From: Vulcanimicrobiota bacterium
GTDB lineage: Bacteria; Vulcanimicrobiota; Vulcanimicrobiia; Vulcanimicrobiales; Vulcanimicrobiaceae
Direction: 5' to 3'
DNA: 59,067 nt
NCBI GenBank assembly: GCA_027307235.1
Contig: DAHUXH010000015.1
Span: 1 to 59,067 of the forward strand
The first letter of the stretch is position 1. Each line of letters begins with the position of its first letter. The notes under the pieces were generated by a model. The model made no database searches. It was not told the origin of the DNA and was given only the letters and a program-made list of their open reading frames with translations. The position numbers were made by a program, and so were the translations under genes. Shown piece after piece: positions 1 to 8,643 of the stretch.

Positions 1-1
1 G

Positions 2-658
2 CACGTCGTTCTCGAAAACGGATACCAACTCACCGTCGCACCGTCGGCAACGCCGCAGACGCTCGCGCAGTACACACAAGGCTTTCAGCGATTCGGTCTC
101 GGGAAGGGGCTGGAACTGGATGCGATCGGACCGCTCTTCAACCGCGCTCGCGCCGGTGCGAGCGTGACCACCGGCTTCGGCGACTACGGAGTCGGCGCGA
201 AATACGAATTTCGCCAGCGCGGGCGTTTCACGTACGCGCTCGACGGACTCTGGACGCTGCCGAGCGGAAGCAACGGTTTCTCGACCGGCGCACCCGTGCA
301 GACGTTCAATCTCGACATCGCCTATCAGGTGAGTTCCAGTGTCGGCGTGGGAACGACGCTCGCCGCCGTCTCGTCGGCGGGCGCGGACACAACAACCGGC
401 GTCACACGACGATTCGGCGCCTTCGATCCGTCGGTCGTCGTGACCGATCAGCTACCGCACTATTACCAGTTCTATGCAGAATTGGTCGCGAACACCGCAA
501 CCGCTCCGGGTTCAGGCGGCCGCGTCTTCACCGATTTCGGCCTGCAAAAACTCATCGGTTCCGGCGTCGAACTCGATCTCGAATACGGCCTCGGTTTCGC
601 CCCCACCGGCCCCAACCGCTTTCACTATCTCGGAGTCGGCACCGGCATCCGTCTGTAA
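2..658 (+). CDS. Outer-membrane beta-barrel protein, 5'-truncated
   Basis: The reading frame is open from the first bases of the window, so the N-terminus and any signal peptide lie outside; 218 residues are visible. The visible part has many short alternating strands rich in Gly, Tyr and Phe, and ends in a hydrophobic strand (YLGVGTGIRL) typical of outer-membrane barrels. The pattern resembles the MetA-pathway/transporter family of putative outer-membrane channels (PF13557), but this is by eye. An internal GTG at 164 could be taken for a start, yet the in-frame coding upstream continues the same barrel pattern. The stop codon abuts a palindromic repeat that separates this gene from the convergent oxidoreductase gene. 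Substrate unknown. Confidence 0.6.
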   Translation, partial: HVVLENGYQLTVAPSATPQTLAQYTQGFQRFGLGKGLELDAIGPLFNRARAGASVTTGFGDYGVGAKYEFRQRGRFTYALDGLWTLPSGSNGFSTGAPVQTFNLDIAYQVSSSVGVGTTLAAVSSAGADTTTGVTRRFGAFDPSVVVTDQLPHYYQFYAELVANTATAPGSGGRVFTDFGLQKLIGSGVELDLEYGLGFAPTGPNRFHYLGVGTGIRL

Positions 659-758
659 GGAAGCTCTGATTTTCGTCAGGCCGAGGCGCGGAGAGGCGAA
701 GTGTACTCTGGTACACGAGTCTCTCCGCAACGACGGCCTGGCGGAAATCAGAGTTTCC
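659..758 (+). repeat. Intergenic palindromic repeat, copy R1
   Basis: A ~100-bp imperfect palindrome fills the whole gap between two convergent stop codons (TAA ending at 658; TAA of the reverse gene at 760-762). From outside in: an outer stem (GGAAGCTCTGATTT with AAATCAGAGTTTCC, one G-T wobble), a second stem (CAGGCC with GGCCTG), an asymmetric internal loop (GAGGCG opposite CAACGA), a third stem (CGGAGAG with CTCTCCG), and a tip GTGTAC-TCTG-GTACAC. Three more copies occur in the window. Its position suits a bidirectional terminator. It is in the same orientation as R4. Confidence 0.9.
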
Positions 759-759
759 T

Positions 760-2001
760 TTAGTCGGCGGTCCAATCGAGGAGGGCGGGCCACTCGGTTT
801 TTGGGAAACGGGATTTCGTTTTGATGGCGTCGACGTACTTGCGTTTGCCGGCGCGGTTGCCTTTGCCCAGGAACAAACCGCCAACCAAACGTTCTTGCCA
901 GAAGTACAGCGCGCGATACCACTGCTTCTCGCGATCGATCTTGCGCGCGGTTTCGATCTCCGGTTGAACGTCGGGAGAAAGTCCGAACTGCGTGATAGTT
1001 TGCCCCTTGAAGAGCAGCGACGAATATTCCGGAACATCGTGATAGCGCTCGCTGCCGCCCATCATGTTCTGCGCGACGATCTTTCCGTGCGCGCCCGCGT
1101 TGTTCCACGTGCCCATGCGGTAGCGCATCTCCAGGATCGGATCGTAGAAGTCGGCGATGTCGCCGGCTGCGTAGATGCCGTCGACGTTCGTTGCCAAGCG
1201 ATCGTTGCAGAGGATGCCGTTCTTGCTCGTTTCGATACCGCTGCCGTCGAGCAGATCGGTGTTCATCGTCAGCCCAAACCCGGCGCCGTAGCACTGTGCT
1301 TCGATTTCGAGGCCGCTGTTGGTGATCACTTTCGTTGCCACGCCGTTGGAGCGAACGAACTCCCGCACTTCCTCACCGTAGTGCATGTGAACGCCTTCAT
1401 TGCGCGCCGCGGTGTCGACGAACTCACCGGCGACCTCGTCGAGCATACGATGGAGAAAATGCGGTCCGCGGATGAGCCAATGCGCTTCGAGTTTGCGTGA
1501 TGAGAATGCTTCGGCCAATTCGTACGCGATATACGAACCGCCGATGGCAACTGCCGTCTTGCTGCGATCGATCTGCTCGGAGATGGCGCGCGTGTCGTCG
1601 AGATACTGAAAGTTGAAGATGTTCGCCGCATCATGGGAACCGGGCTTTCCGATGGGATTCGGACGTCCGCCGGTTGCGACCAACAGCGCGTCGTAGGGAT
1701 AGCTGCGGCCGCCGGCGATCACAATCTTCTCTTCCGGGACGACGCGCTCGACACGCGTCCGCAGGTGAATGCCGATACGATGGTCTTCGTGCCAGCGCAA
1801 GTCGCGGATCATCACCTTGGCTTGCGGAATTTGGCCGCGCAGCATCGGCGGAAGCGATATGCGATTGTAGAGCGTGTAGGGCTCGTCCGTGAACAACGCG
1901 ATCTCGCAGGCCGGGTCGTGCTTACGCAACTGTTCGGCAGCGGTCGTTCCGGCAAAACCGTTCCCGACGATGACGTAACGACGAACCTCGGACGATGCCA
2001 C
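760..2001 (-). CDS. NAD(P)/FAD-dependent oxidoreductase
   Basis: A 413-residue flavoprotein of the pyridine nucleotide-disulfide oxidoreductase fold. An N-terminal FAD dinucleotide-binding motif (VIVGNGFAGTTAAEQL, about residues 10-25) is followed by a NAD(P)-binding segment (AVAIGGSYIAYELAEAF, about 150-166) and the FAD-contacting motif GIYAAGDIADF (about 275-285). No CxxC redox pair is visible. This resembles single-chain rubredoxin/ferredoxin reductases and the N-terminal part of NirB-type nitrite reductase, but the sirohaem and iron-sulfur domains of NirB are absent. The electron acceptor is unknown. It lies downstream of the M20 gene on the same strand (40-bp gap) and ends against repeat R1. 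Confidence 0.8.
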   Translation of the reverse strand: MASSEVRRYVIVGNGFAGTTAAEQLRKHDPACEIALFTDEPYTLYNRISLPPMLRGQIPQAKVMIRDLRWHEDHRIGIHLRTRVERVVPEEKIVIAGGRSYPYDALLVATGGRPNPIGKPGSHDAANIFNFQYLDDTRAISEQIDRSKTAVAIGGSYIAYELAEAFSSRKLEAHWLIRGPHFLHRMLDEVAGEFVDTAARNEGVHMHYGEEVREFVRSNGVATKVITNSGLEIEAQCYGAGFGLTMNTDLLDGSGIETSKNGILCNDRLATNVDGIYAAGDIADFYDPILEMRYRMGTWNNAGAHGKIVAQNMMGGSERYHDVPEYSSLLFKGQTITQFGLSPDVQPEIETARKIDREKQWYRALYFWQERLVGGLFLGKGNRAGKRKYVDAIKTKSRFPKTEWPALLDWTAD

Positions 2002-2041
2002 AGACGTTCCCTTCTTCGCGCAACCCCTCGCAGGGTGCTCG

Positions 2042-3205
2042 TCAGCCGTGCAGACCGAGACCGACCATCATGCGAAAGCCGACGTCGAGCGCCCGTTCGT
2101 CGATGTCGTAGCGCGCGCTGTGCTGCGGCTCGCGGCCGAGTTCTTCGCCGCGCGCGCCCACCAAGAAGTAGGCGCCGGGACGTAGTTCCTGCATATACGC
2201 CATGTCTTCCGACCACATCACGATGTCGTGCGGATCGACGATGTTGTTCTGCCCGAGCGCCGCGAGCGCGACGGCGCGGACAACGTCGTTCATCGCACGG
2301 TCATTCACCGTCGGCGGATAGTTCCAGAAGTATTCAAAGTCGAATTCGACGCGCATCGCCTCGCAGAGTCCATGAGCGATGCGCTGCAGCCGTTCGGGCA
2401 TCGAGGCGCGAACATCCGCGTCGAGCGCGCGCACCGTGCCGAGCAGCGTCGCCGAGTCCGGGATGACGTTGAAGGTGGTGCCGCTCTCGATCTTGCCGAC
2501 GGTGACGACGGCCGGATCCTTGGGCGCGATCTCGCGGCTAACGACGGTTTGCAGCATCGTCACCAGATGGGCCGCTGCGACGATCGGATCGACGGAGCGA
2601 TCGGGCATTGCGCCGTGGCCGCCCTTTCCGCGCACGGTCAGCGCGAAGCGATCGGACGATGCGAAGAACGCGCCGTCGCGAATGCCGACCTTGCCGACGT
2701 CGAGCCCGGTGTAGAGATGCAGGGCGAAGACCCGATCGACGTGGGGGTTTTCGAGCGCGCCGTCGTCGATCATCAGCTTGTTGCCGGCGAAGCCTTCCTC
2801 ACCGGGTTGAAAACAAAACACCAACGTTCCGGGAACGTCGGCGCGGCGCCGCGTGAGTTCTTGCGCGGCCGCGAGCAAGATCGCCACATGCCCGTCGTGA
2901 CCGCACGCGTGCATGACGCCCTGGCGCGTCGATGCGTACGGCGCGGTGCCGAGTTCGACGACGGGCAACGCGTCCATATCGGCGCGCAGCAACGTCGTGG
3001 GTCCGGGTTTGCCGCCGGCAAGCACCGCGATGATGCCGGTTTTCCCAACCCCGGTGCGCACCTCGTCGAGCCCGAAGGCGGTCAGTTCACGCGCAATCAA
3101 CGCCGCGGTCTCGACTTCTTCCATCGAGAGTTCCGGATGCGCGTGCAGGTGCCGGCGGTAATCGACGAGTTGTTTGCTCGGGACTTCCAGGACAGTCGCG
3201 GTCAC
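2042..3205 (-). CDS. M20 family metallopeptidase / amidohydrolase
   Basis: A 387-residue enzyme of the M20D amidohydrolase group (hippurate hydrolase, N-acyl-amino-acid amidohydrolase, IAA-amino-acid hydrolase relatives). Metal-site motifs are present in order: HACGHDGHV with the metal-binding Cys/His near residues 102-110, the catalytic Glu pair in QPGEEG, and a downstream His in FALHLYTG. The dimerisation domain is intact (GKGGHGAMPD). It probably removes an acyl group from an N-acylated amino acid in the cytosol; the acyl and amino partners cannot be told from sequence. Length is normal for the family. The secreted-protein gene lies 13 bp upstream on the same strand. Confidence 0.85.
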   Translation of the reverse strand: MTATVLEVPSKQLVDYRRHLHAHPELSMEEVETAALIARELTAFGLDEVRTGVGKTGIIAVLAGGKPGPTTLLRADMDALPVVELGTAPYASTRQGVMHACGHDGHVAILLAAAQELTRRRADVPGTLVFCFQPGEEGFAGNKLMIDDGALENPHVDRVFALHLYTGLDVGKVGIRDGAFFASSDRFALTVRGKGGHGAMPDRSVDPIVAAAHLVTMLQTVVSREIAPKDPAVVTVGKIESGTTFNVIPDSATLLGTVRALDADVRASMPERLQRIAHGLCEAMRVEFDFEYFWNYPPTVNDRAMNDVVRAVALAALGQNNIVDPHDIVMWSEDMAYMQELRPGAYFLVGARGEELGREPQHSARYDIDERALDVGFRMMVGLGLHG

Positions 3206-3218
3206 GGACGTGGCGTTC

Positions 3219-4169
3219 CTAAGGAACGAACAACTGCCAAGCGTTTACGTTGGAGCCGTCGGGAACGCTGCTCCCGCCTGCTTCGTCAACGGGGTTGGTG
3301 TTCGCCCAGATCGGTTGGATGTACTCAGTCTTCGCCGGCAAGCAATAGGCAAGGGACGGATTGAAGATGAGGTGCATCACGCCTTGCACGGCCGGATCGG
3401 CGAAGCGGCTGTCGCCGCCGCGACCGACGAGCCAAGCATCGCTGACCGTGCCGTCCGTGTTCACGATGAAGTCGACCAGCGCGAAGGCGGTTGTTTCCAG
3501 CGCGGCGGGCAATACGATCGTTTCACGCCGCGGTGCGCGCGCGAACTGATTCATCGGCTTGCACAATGGGTCATAGGTGAACGGCGCGCTCGACGCCGAT
3601 GCCTCCAGCGGCGTCGCGGTCTTCGCGAGCACGGCTTTCCACGAGAACGTCGGATCGTAGTCGTGCGACTTGTTCACCGAGCCGTCGAAGGGCACGGTCG
3701 GAGCACACGCTACTTTGCCTTTGGTCGACCAGCCGAAAAATTGATCGTCCGGGCTCATCGCTTGCGACACCCACGCATTTTGAATGACGACCGGCATGGG
3801 AAAGTGCACGTAGACCGGCGGCGAAACGAAGGTCACGTACTGCGCTTGAAAGCCGACCCAACTGAACGTGCGAATCGTGCGCGCGAGCGAGACCTTGTCG
3901 AAGTTTACCGAGAACCAGCCATGATCGGTCTGGATGGTGATCGTTCCGCTGGCCGTGCGCGGCCCATGGGCGTCCAACAGCAGCGCGTAGAGCTGCGTGT
4001 CTTTGGCGGGAACGTCTTTTACCGCAAGCGCCGATTCATCGACCGGATGCTGGTCGTACACGATGGCGGGACACAGGTCGGTGAGCGCAAGCGCCTTGCG
4101 TGTGTCCAGACCCATCGCCAACAGCGACAAAAAGATCAGGATCGAAACCCGGAACAGAAGACCCTTCAT
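3219..4169 (-). CDS. Secreted protein with possible TonB-like C-terminal domain
   Basis: A 316-residue protein with an N-terminal hydrophobic segment (residues 6-20) that looks like a signal peptide ending near KALA. The C-terminal third (VDFIVNTDGTVSDAWLVG ... DPAVQGVMHLIFNPS) has the pattern of the TonB/energy-transducer C-terminal fold found in many periplasmic proteins, followed by about 40 further residues. There is no transmembrane anchor beyond the signal and no Pro-rich linker, so it is not a normal TonB. Function unknown. It is the first gene of the short reverse group with the M20 enzyme and the flavoprotein, and is divergent from the 2-oxoacid dehydrogenase operon across a 78-bp gap. 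Confidence 0.55.
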   Translation of the reverse strand: MKGLLFRVSILIFLSLLAMGLDTRKALALTDLCPAIVYDQHPVDESALAVKDVPAKDTQLYALLLDAHGPRTASGTITIQTDHGWFSVNFDKVSLARTIRTFSWVGFQAQYVTFVSPPVYVHFPMPVVIQNAWVSQAMSPDDQFFGWSTKGKVACAPTVPFDGSVNKSHDYDPTFSWKAVLAKTATPLEASASSAPFTYDPLCKPMNQFARAPRRETIVLPAALETTAFALVDFIVNTDGTVSDAWLVGRGGDSRFADPAVQGVMHLIFNPSLAYCLPAKTEYIQPIWANTNPVDEAGGSSVPDGSNVNAWQLFVP

Positions 4170-4247
4170 CTCGCCAAACTACGGGCCGAACGGCTCCTTA
4201 CCTGCCTGCGCAGGATTTCTCGCGCGAACCGGTGACTAGAGCGAGTC

Positions 4248-5285
4248 GTGGCAACCAAAAGCAGCGCCTCCGCCAAGCACGTCCCCGCCTTCGAGCGTCA
4301 CGGGCTTTCCGACGAACAACTCGTCTCGATGCTGCGTACGATGCTGATGCAGCGAACGCTCGAAAGCCGCGGCTTTCAGCTCAACCGGCAGGGCAAGATC
4401 CCGTTCGCGTCTGCAAGCGAAGGCCACGAGGCCGTCCAGGCCGGCGCGGCCATGGCGTTTCATCGCGGCAGCGACATCCTCGTTCCGTACTATCGCGACC
4501 TCGGACTGGATTTGGGCATCGGACTCTCCGCCGACGAGGTGCTGCTCTCGCTGTTTGCCCGCGCCGGCGACCTCTCCGGCGGGCGGCAGTTTCCGCACCA
4601 CTACGCGAGCAGGGAACTCGGACTGCACTCGATCTCGTCGGTCATCGCGGCCCAGCTTCCACATGCGGCCGGCGCGGCATACGCGATCAAACTGCGTAAG
4701 CAGACCGGCCGCGCCGTGCTCGTCACCTTCGGCGACGGCGCCACCAGCGAAGGCGAGTGGCACGAGTCGCTCAACTTCGCCGCCATTCATGCGCTCCCAA
4801 TCGTCTTTCTCTGCGAGAACAACGAGTGGGCAATCTCGACACCGCTCTCTAAGCAGATGGCACAGCCCGACGTTCACAAGCGCGCGGCCGGCTACGGTAT
4901 GCCGGGCGTCGCGGTGGACGGCATGAACCCGGTCGCGTGCTACAAAGCGGTGGCGGACGCCATGGAGCGCGCGCGCTCGGGCGGCGGACCGACGCTGGTC
5001 GAAGCCAAGTGTTATCGCTTTCTATCCCATACCACCGACGACGACGACCGGACCTATCGGTCCCGCGAAGAGGTCGACGAGCGCCGGAAGAACGACCCGG
5101 TACCGGCCTTCGAGCGTCTCCTGATCGAAAACGGCGTCCTGACCGCCGATGCAGTGGCGGAATTGAAGAGAGAAATCCTCACGGAAACGAATGAAGCGAC
5201 GGATCGGGCGGAAGCGATGCCGTACCCGCTGCCGCGCGACCTCTACAGCAAGGTATACGCCGACACGTACGAACCCTGGCGTTGA
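4248..5285 (+). CDS. 2-oxoacid dehydrogenase E1 component alpha subunit, copy 1
   Basis: A 345-residue thiamine-diphosphate-dependent E1-alpha subunit. The ThDP/Mg-binding motif starts GDGATSEGEWHE and ends about 30 residues later in ENNEWAISTP. The family's phosphorylation-loop region follows (SHTTDDDDRTYR). With E1-beta it decarboxylates a 2-oxoacid and passes the acyl group to the E2 lipoyl arm. The heterotetrameric E1 with strong similarity to 2-oxoisovalerate dehydrogenases points to branched-chain 2-oxoacids, though pyruvate or acetoin cannot be excluded. The start is GTG; no strong ribosome-binding site is visible. It heads a four-gene operon and is followed 20 bp later by a close paralogue. 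Confidence 0.88.
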   Translation: MATKSSASAKHVPAFERHGLSDEQLVSMLRTMLMQRTLESRGFQLNRQGKIPFASASEGHEAVQAGAAMAFHRGSDILVPYYRDLGLDLGIGLSADEVLLSLFARAGDLSGGRQFPHHYASRELGLHSISSVIAAQLPHAAGAAYAIKLRKQTGRAVLVTFGDGATSEGEWHESLNFAAIHALPIVFLCENNEWAISTPLSKQMAQPDVHKRAAGYGMPGVAVDGMNPVACYKAVADAMERARSGGGPTLVEAKCYRFLSHTTDDDDRTYRSREEVDERRKNDPVPAFERLLIENGVLTADAVAELKREILTETNEATDRAEAMPYPLPRDLYSKVYADTYEPWR

Positions 5286-5305
5286 CCGCTCATTAGGAAA
5301 CGAGA

Positions 5306-6331
5306 ATGGCAAAAACGGACACCACGGTGAAAACCCTGGCACGCTACGGGCTGACCGACGAGCAGTTGCGAGAGATGTTCCGCAACATGCTCATGCAGCG
5401 GCAGCTCGACAATCGCGGCTTTCAGCTCAATCGCCAAGGGAAGGTTCCCTTCGCGCTCGGCAGTGAAGGACACGAGGCGCTGCAGGCCGGCGCCGCGATG
5501 GCGTTCACGCGCGGCAAGGACATCCTTGCGCCGTACTATCGCGATCTTGGTCTCGCGCTCGGGATCGGCTTGACCCCCTTCGAGATCATGCTCTCGATCT
5601 TCGCGCGCGCGCAGGACCACAACGGCGGCCGTCAATTTCCCAATCATTACTCCTCGAAGAAGGCCGGATTGATGTCGTTCTCGTCGATCCTCGCGGCGCA
5701 CATTCCGCACGCCGTCGGCGCCGCGTACGCGCTGAAACTGCGGCGGCAGGCCGACCGCGCGGTGCTCGTCACCTGCGGCGACGGCACGACGAGCGAAGGC
5801 GAGTGGCATGAAGCGATGAACTTCGCGGCGATCCACGGTTTGCCGCTGGTGATGCTCGTCGAGAACAACGAGTGGGCGATCTCGACGCCGCTTGATAAGC
5901 AGATGGGCCAACCGGAGATTTGGAAGCGCGCGGAGGGCTACGGCATGCCCGGCAAGCGTTTCAACGGATTCGATCCGATCGAGACCTACGGCGTCGTGAA
6001 GGAAGCGATGGACCGCGCCCGTGGCGGCGGCGGCCCGTCGATCATCGAGGGCATGTGCTACCGCTTCCTGGCGCACTCCACCGACGACAACGACATGACC
6101 TATCGCACCAAAGACGAGGTCGTCGAACATCGCAAGCACGACCCGGTGCCGCGCTTTGAAGCGCTCCTGCTCGAGCAAGGCGTCCTGACCGCCTCCGCCG
6201 TCGACGCGATGAAGAAAGACGTCCTGCGGGAGACCAACGAAGCGACCGACCAAGCCGAAGCGTTGCCGTATCCGCAAGCATCCGACCTGTATACCAACTT
6301 GTTTGAAGGAGCCTGGCAGCCGTGGCAGTGA
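5306..6331 (+). CDS. 2-oxoacid dehydrogenase E1 component alpha subunit, copy 2
   Basis: A 341-residue paralogue of the preceding gene, intact throughout, with its own ThDP motif (GDGTTSEGEWHE to ENNEWAISTP). Over the first ~70 aligned residues the two are about three-quarters identical by eye, and they stay alignable to the end (EATDQAEALPYP versus EATDRAEAMPYP). Differences cluster in a mid-protein stretch (PGKRFNGFDPIETYGVV versus PGVAVDGMNPVACYKAV) and at the extreme termini. Both may share the single E1-beta and E2 encoded downstream, giving E1 with alternative alpha chains and perhaps different substrate preference. An ATG start follows a purine-rich AGGAAACGAG. Confidence 0.88.
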   Translation: MAKTDTTVKTLARYGLTDEQLREMFRNMLMQRQLDNRGFQLNRQGKVPFALGSEGHEALQAGAAMAFTRGKDILAPYYRDLGLALGIGLTPFEIMLSIFARAQDHNGGRQFPNHYSSKKAGLMSFSSILAAHIPHAVGAAYALKLRRQADRAVLVTCGDGTTSEGEWHEAMNFAAIHGLPLVMLVENNEWAISTPLDKQMGQPEIWKRAEGYGMPGKRFNGFDPIETYGVVKEAMDRARGGGGPSIIEGMCYRFLAHSTDDNDMTYRTKDEVVEHRKHDPVPRFEALLLEQGVLTASAVDAMKKDVLRETNEATDQAEALPYPQASDLYTNLFEGAWQPWQ

Positions 6332-7305
6332 TGAACAACGTCGAAGCGGTCCGCGCAACGCTGTACGACGCACTCAAGAACGATGACCGCACCCTGATTC
6401 TGGGTGAGGACGTCGGAGCACGCGGCAACGTCTTCCTCATCACCAAGGATTTCGTCAACGAATTCGGTCCCGAGCGCGTCATCGACACACCGATCGCCGA
6501 GGCGTCGATCGTCGGCATCGCGGTCGGCATGGCGATGGAGGGGCTGCGCCCAATCGCCGAGATTCAATTCGCCGACTTCATCTACCCGGCGTTCAATCAA
6601 ATCGTGGGCGAAGCCGCCAAGACGCGCTATCGCAGCAACGGAGAGTACACGTGTCCGCTCGTGATCCGCACGCCGTACGGCGGCGGCGTGCGCGGCGCAC
6701 TCTCGCACTCGGTCTCGATCGAGGCGCTGTTCTATCACGTTCCCGGACTGAAGATCGTCGCACCCGCGTTTCCGGCCGACGTCAAAGGCTTGTTGAACGC
6801 CTCGATCGACGATCCCGATCCGGTGCTCTTCTTGGAACACAAGAAGACGTACCGCCTGATCAAAGGCGAGGTGCCCGACGGTCACTACACGATTCCGCTT
6901 GGAAAAGCCAACGTGCTCAAAGAGGGCTCGGCGTTGACGGTCGTCTCCTACGGGCTCTACGTGCACTGGGCGCTGGAAGCGGCGCAGAAGCTGCAAGAAG
7001 AAGGCCTGTCGGTCGAAGTGATCGACTTGCGTTCCATTCGTCCGATGGACAAGGCGACGATCCTCGAGAGCGTGCGCAAGACGCGCAAGCTCTTGATCGT
7101 CCACGAAGACAACAAGTTCGGCGGCATCGGTGCGGAGATTTCCGCGATGGTCGCCGAGGAAGCGTTGTTCGATCTCGACGCGCCGATCCGGCGCCTATGC
7201 GCGCCCGACGTTCCGGCGATGGGCTACGCGCTGCCGCTCGAGGAAGAGTACATGTCGTCCCCGGCCGAGATGGCCGACGCAATGCGCGAGATGGTGAGAT
7301 TCTAA
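6322..7305 (+). CDS. 2-oxoacid dehydrogenase E1 component beta subunit
   Basis: A 327-residue E1-beta subunit with the transketolase-like pyrimidine-binding domain first (LGEDVGARGNVF ... IDTPIAEASIVGIAVG) and the transketolase C-terminal domain last (VEVIDLRSIRPMD ... HEDNKFGGIGAEI). It partners the upstream alpha subunits to make the decarboxylating E1. The GTG start at 6322 overlaps the previous gene by 10 bp and is preferred over the ATG at 6331 because a GAAGGAG ribosome-binding site lies 9 nt ahead of the GTG. The overlap indicates translational coupling with E1-alpha copy 2. Confidence 0.9.
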   Translation: MAVMNNVEAVRATLYDALKNDDRTLILGEDVGARGNVFLITKDFVNEFGPERVIDTPIAEASIVGIAVGMAMEGLRPIAEIQFADFIYPAFNQIVGEAAKTRYRSNGEYTCPLVIRTPYGGGVRGALSHSVSIEALFYHVPGLKIVAPAFPADVKGLLNASIDDPDPVLFLEHKKTYRLIKGEVPDGHYTIPLGKANVLKEGSALTVVSYGLYVHWALEAAQKLQEEGLSVEVIDLRSIRPMDKATILESVRKTRKLLIVHEDNKFGGIGAEISAMVAEEALFDLDAPIRRLCAPDVPAMGYALPLEEEYMSSPAEMADAMREMVRF

Positions 7306-7308
7306 ACG

Positions 7309-8643
7309 ATGGCAACCACAATTACGATGCCGCAGCTCGGCGAGACCGTGACCGAAGGCACGGTCGCGCAATGGCTGAAAAAAGTCGGCGATACCGTTGA
7401 AAAATACGAAGCGTTCGTCGAGGTCTCGACCGACAAAGTCAACGCCGAAGTTCCCTCTCCCGTGACGGGAACGATTCGCGAGATGCTCGTCAAGGAAGGC
7501 GAGACGGTCCCGACCGGTGCGCCGATCGCAATCATCGACGAAGTCGGCGCGCCGAGCGGCACCAAGGCCGGCGACGGACAGGCGCCCGCGGCGGCGACGC
7601 CGCCGGCTCCCGTCACCGCGCCGCCCGCGCCGAACGGTCATGCTCCAAGCTTCGTCGTGCACGACGGCGATCTCGAGATGGCACTGCGAAAGGCGTCACC
7701 CGCGGTTCGCAAACTCGCGCGCGAGCACCATATCGACATTCGCACGATCCGCGGCAGCGGCGCCAACGGCCGCGTGACCGCAAGCGACGTCTTGACCGCG
7801 TCGAGCATGGGTCCGGCCGCCGCCGTCGGTCAAGCCATCAGCGTCGGCACCAACTTCGCGGCGACCGGCGCTCCCGCCATGCCGGCGGCGACCGGCGGCG
7901 CCAAGACACCGCCGCCGAGCGGAACGTCGACATACGGAGAGCCGATTCCGGGCACGATCATCCCGCTCAATCAAGCGCGGCGCATCATCGCCGAACGGAT
8001 GGTCGAGTCCAAGCATACCGCGCCGCACGCGTGGTCGATGGTCGAAGTCGACGTCACCAACGTCTGGAAGTGGCGCTCGCGCGAGAAGGATCGTTTCGAG
8101 CGCGAGACCGGCTACAAGCTCACGCTGTTGCCGTTCTTCATGCGCGCGGTGATCGAATCGCTCGCGGCTTTCCCGCTGATGAACGCAAAATTCACGACCG
8201 ACGGCATCTACGTCAACAAGGATGTGAACATCGGCATCGCCATCGGCTTGCCGACCAACCTCGTCGTTCCGGTTGTGAAGAACGCAGATCAGAAGTCGAT
8301 CAAGGGACTTGCGATCGCGGCCGGCGAGTTGATCGACAAGGCTCGCAAGAACAAGCTCGGCGTCGACGATCTGGCGGGCGGCACGTTCACCGTCAACAAC
8401 AACGGCGCCAACGGCTCCTACGCATCGGCGCCGATCATCAACGGCGGACAAGCGGGCATCGTCACGATGGAGACGGTCGTCAAGAAGCCCGTCGTGCGCG
8501 ACGACGACTCGATCGCGATTCGCCAGATGATGAACTGCTGTCTCTCGCTCGACCACCGCGTCGTCGACGGCTACGTCGCCAGCGGCTTCCTCGCAGACCT
8601 CAAGCGCCGCCTCGAGAAAATGCCCGCCGACGGAAGTCTCTGA
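7309..8643 (+). CDS. 2-oxoacid dehydrogenase E2 (dihydrolipoamide acyltransferase)
   Basis: A 444-residue E2 subunit. Residues 1-77 form one lipoyl domain with the lipoylated Lys at position 43 (TDKVNAE). A Pro/Ala-rich linker follows, then the E1/E3-binding domain (SPAVRKLAREHHIDI ... GRVTASDV, about 128-160), a second Gly/Ala/Pro-rich linker, and the acyltransferase catalytic domain ending in DHRVVDG (residues 415-421, active-site His 416). It transfers the acyl group from lipoate to CoA and forms the core of the complex. It starts 3 bp after E1-beta. No dihydrolipoamide dehydrogenase (E3) is encoded nearby. Its last codons (GGA AGT CTC TGA) form part of the outer stem of repeat R2. Confidence 0.92.
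   Translation: MATTITMPQLGETVTEGTVAQWLKKVGDTVEKYEAFVEVSTDKVNAEVPSPVTGTIREMLVKEGETVPTGAPIAIIDEVGAPSGTKAGDGQAPAAATPPAPVTAPPAPNGHAPSFVVHDGDLEMALRKASPAVRKLAREHHIDIRTIRGSGANGRVTASDVLTASSMGPAAAVGQAISVGTNFAATGAPAMPAATGGAKTPPPSGTSTYGEPIPGTIIPLNQARRIIAERMVESKHTAPHAWSMVEVDVTNVWKWRSREKDRFERETGYKLTLLPFFMRAVIESLAAFPLMNAKFTTDGIYVNKDVNIGIAIGLPTNLVVPVVKNADQKSIKGLAIAAGELIDKARKNKLGVDDLAGGTFTVNNNGANGSYASAPIINGGQAGIVTMETVVKKPVVRDDDSIAIRQMMNCCLSLDHRVVDGYVASGFLADLKRRLEKMPADGSL

Noticed and set aside
474-824. Peptides read through the R1-type repeats (RPRRGEA-type and LRGGSCT-type)
   Set aside because: They arise from translating the palindrome arms and appear in both orientations wherever a repeat occurs; stem compensation points to structure, not protein.
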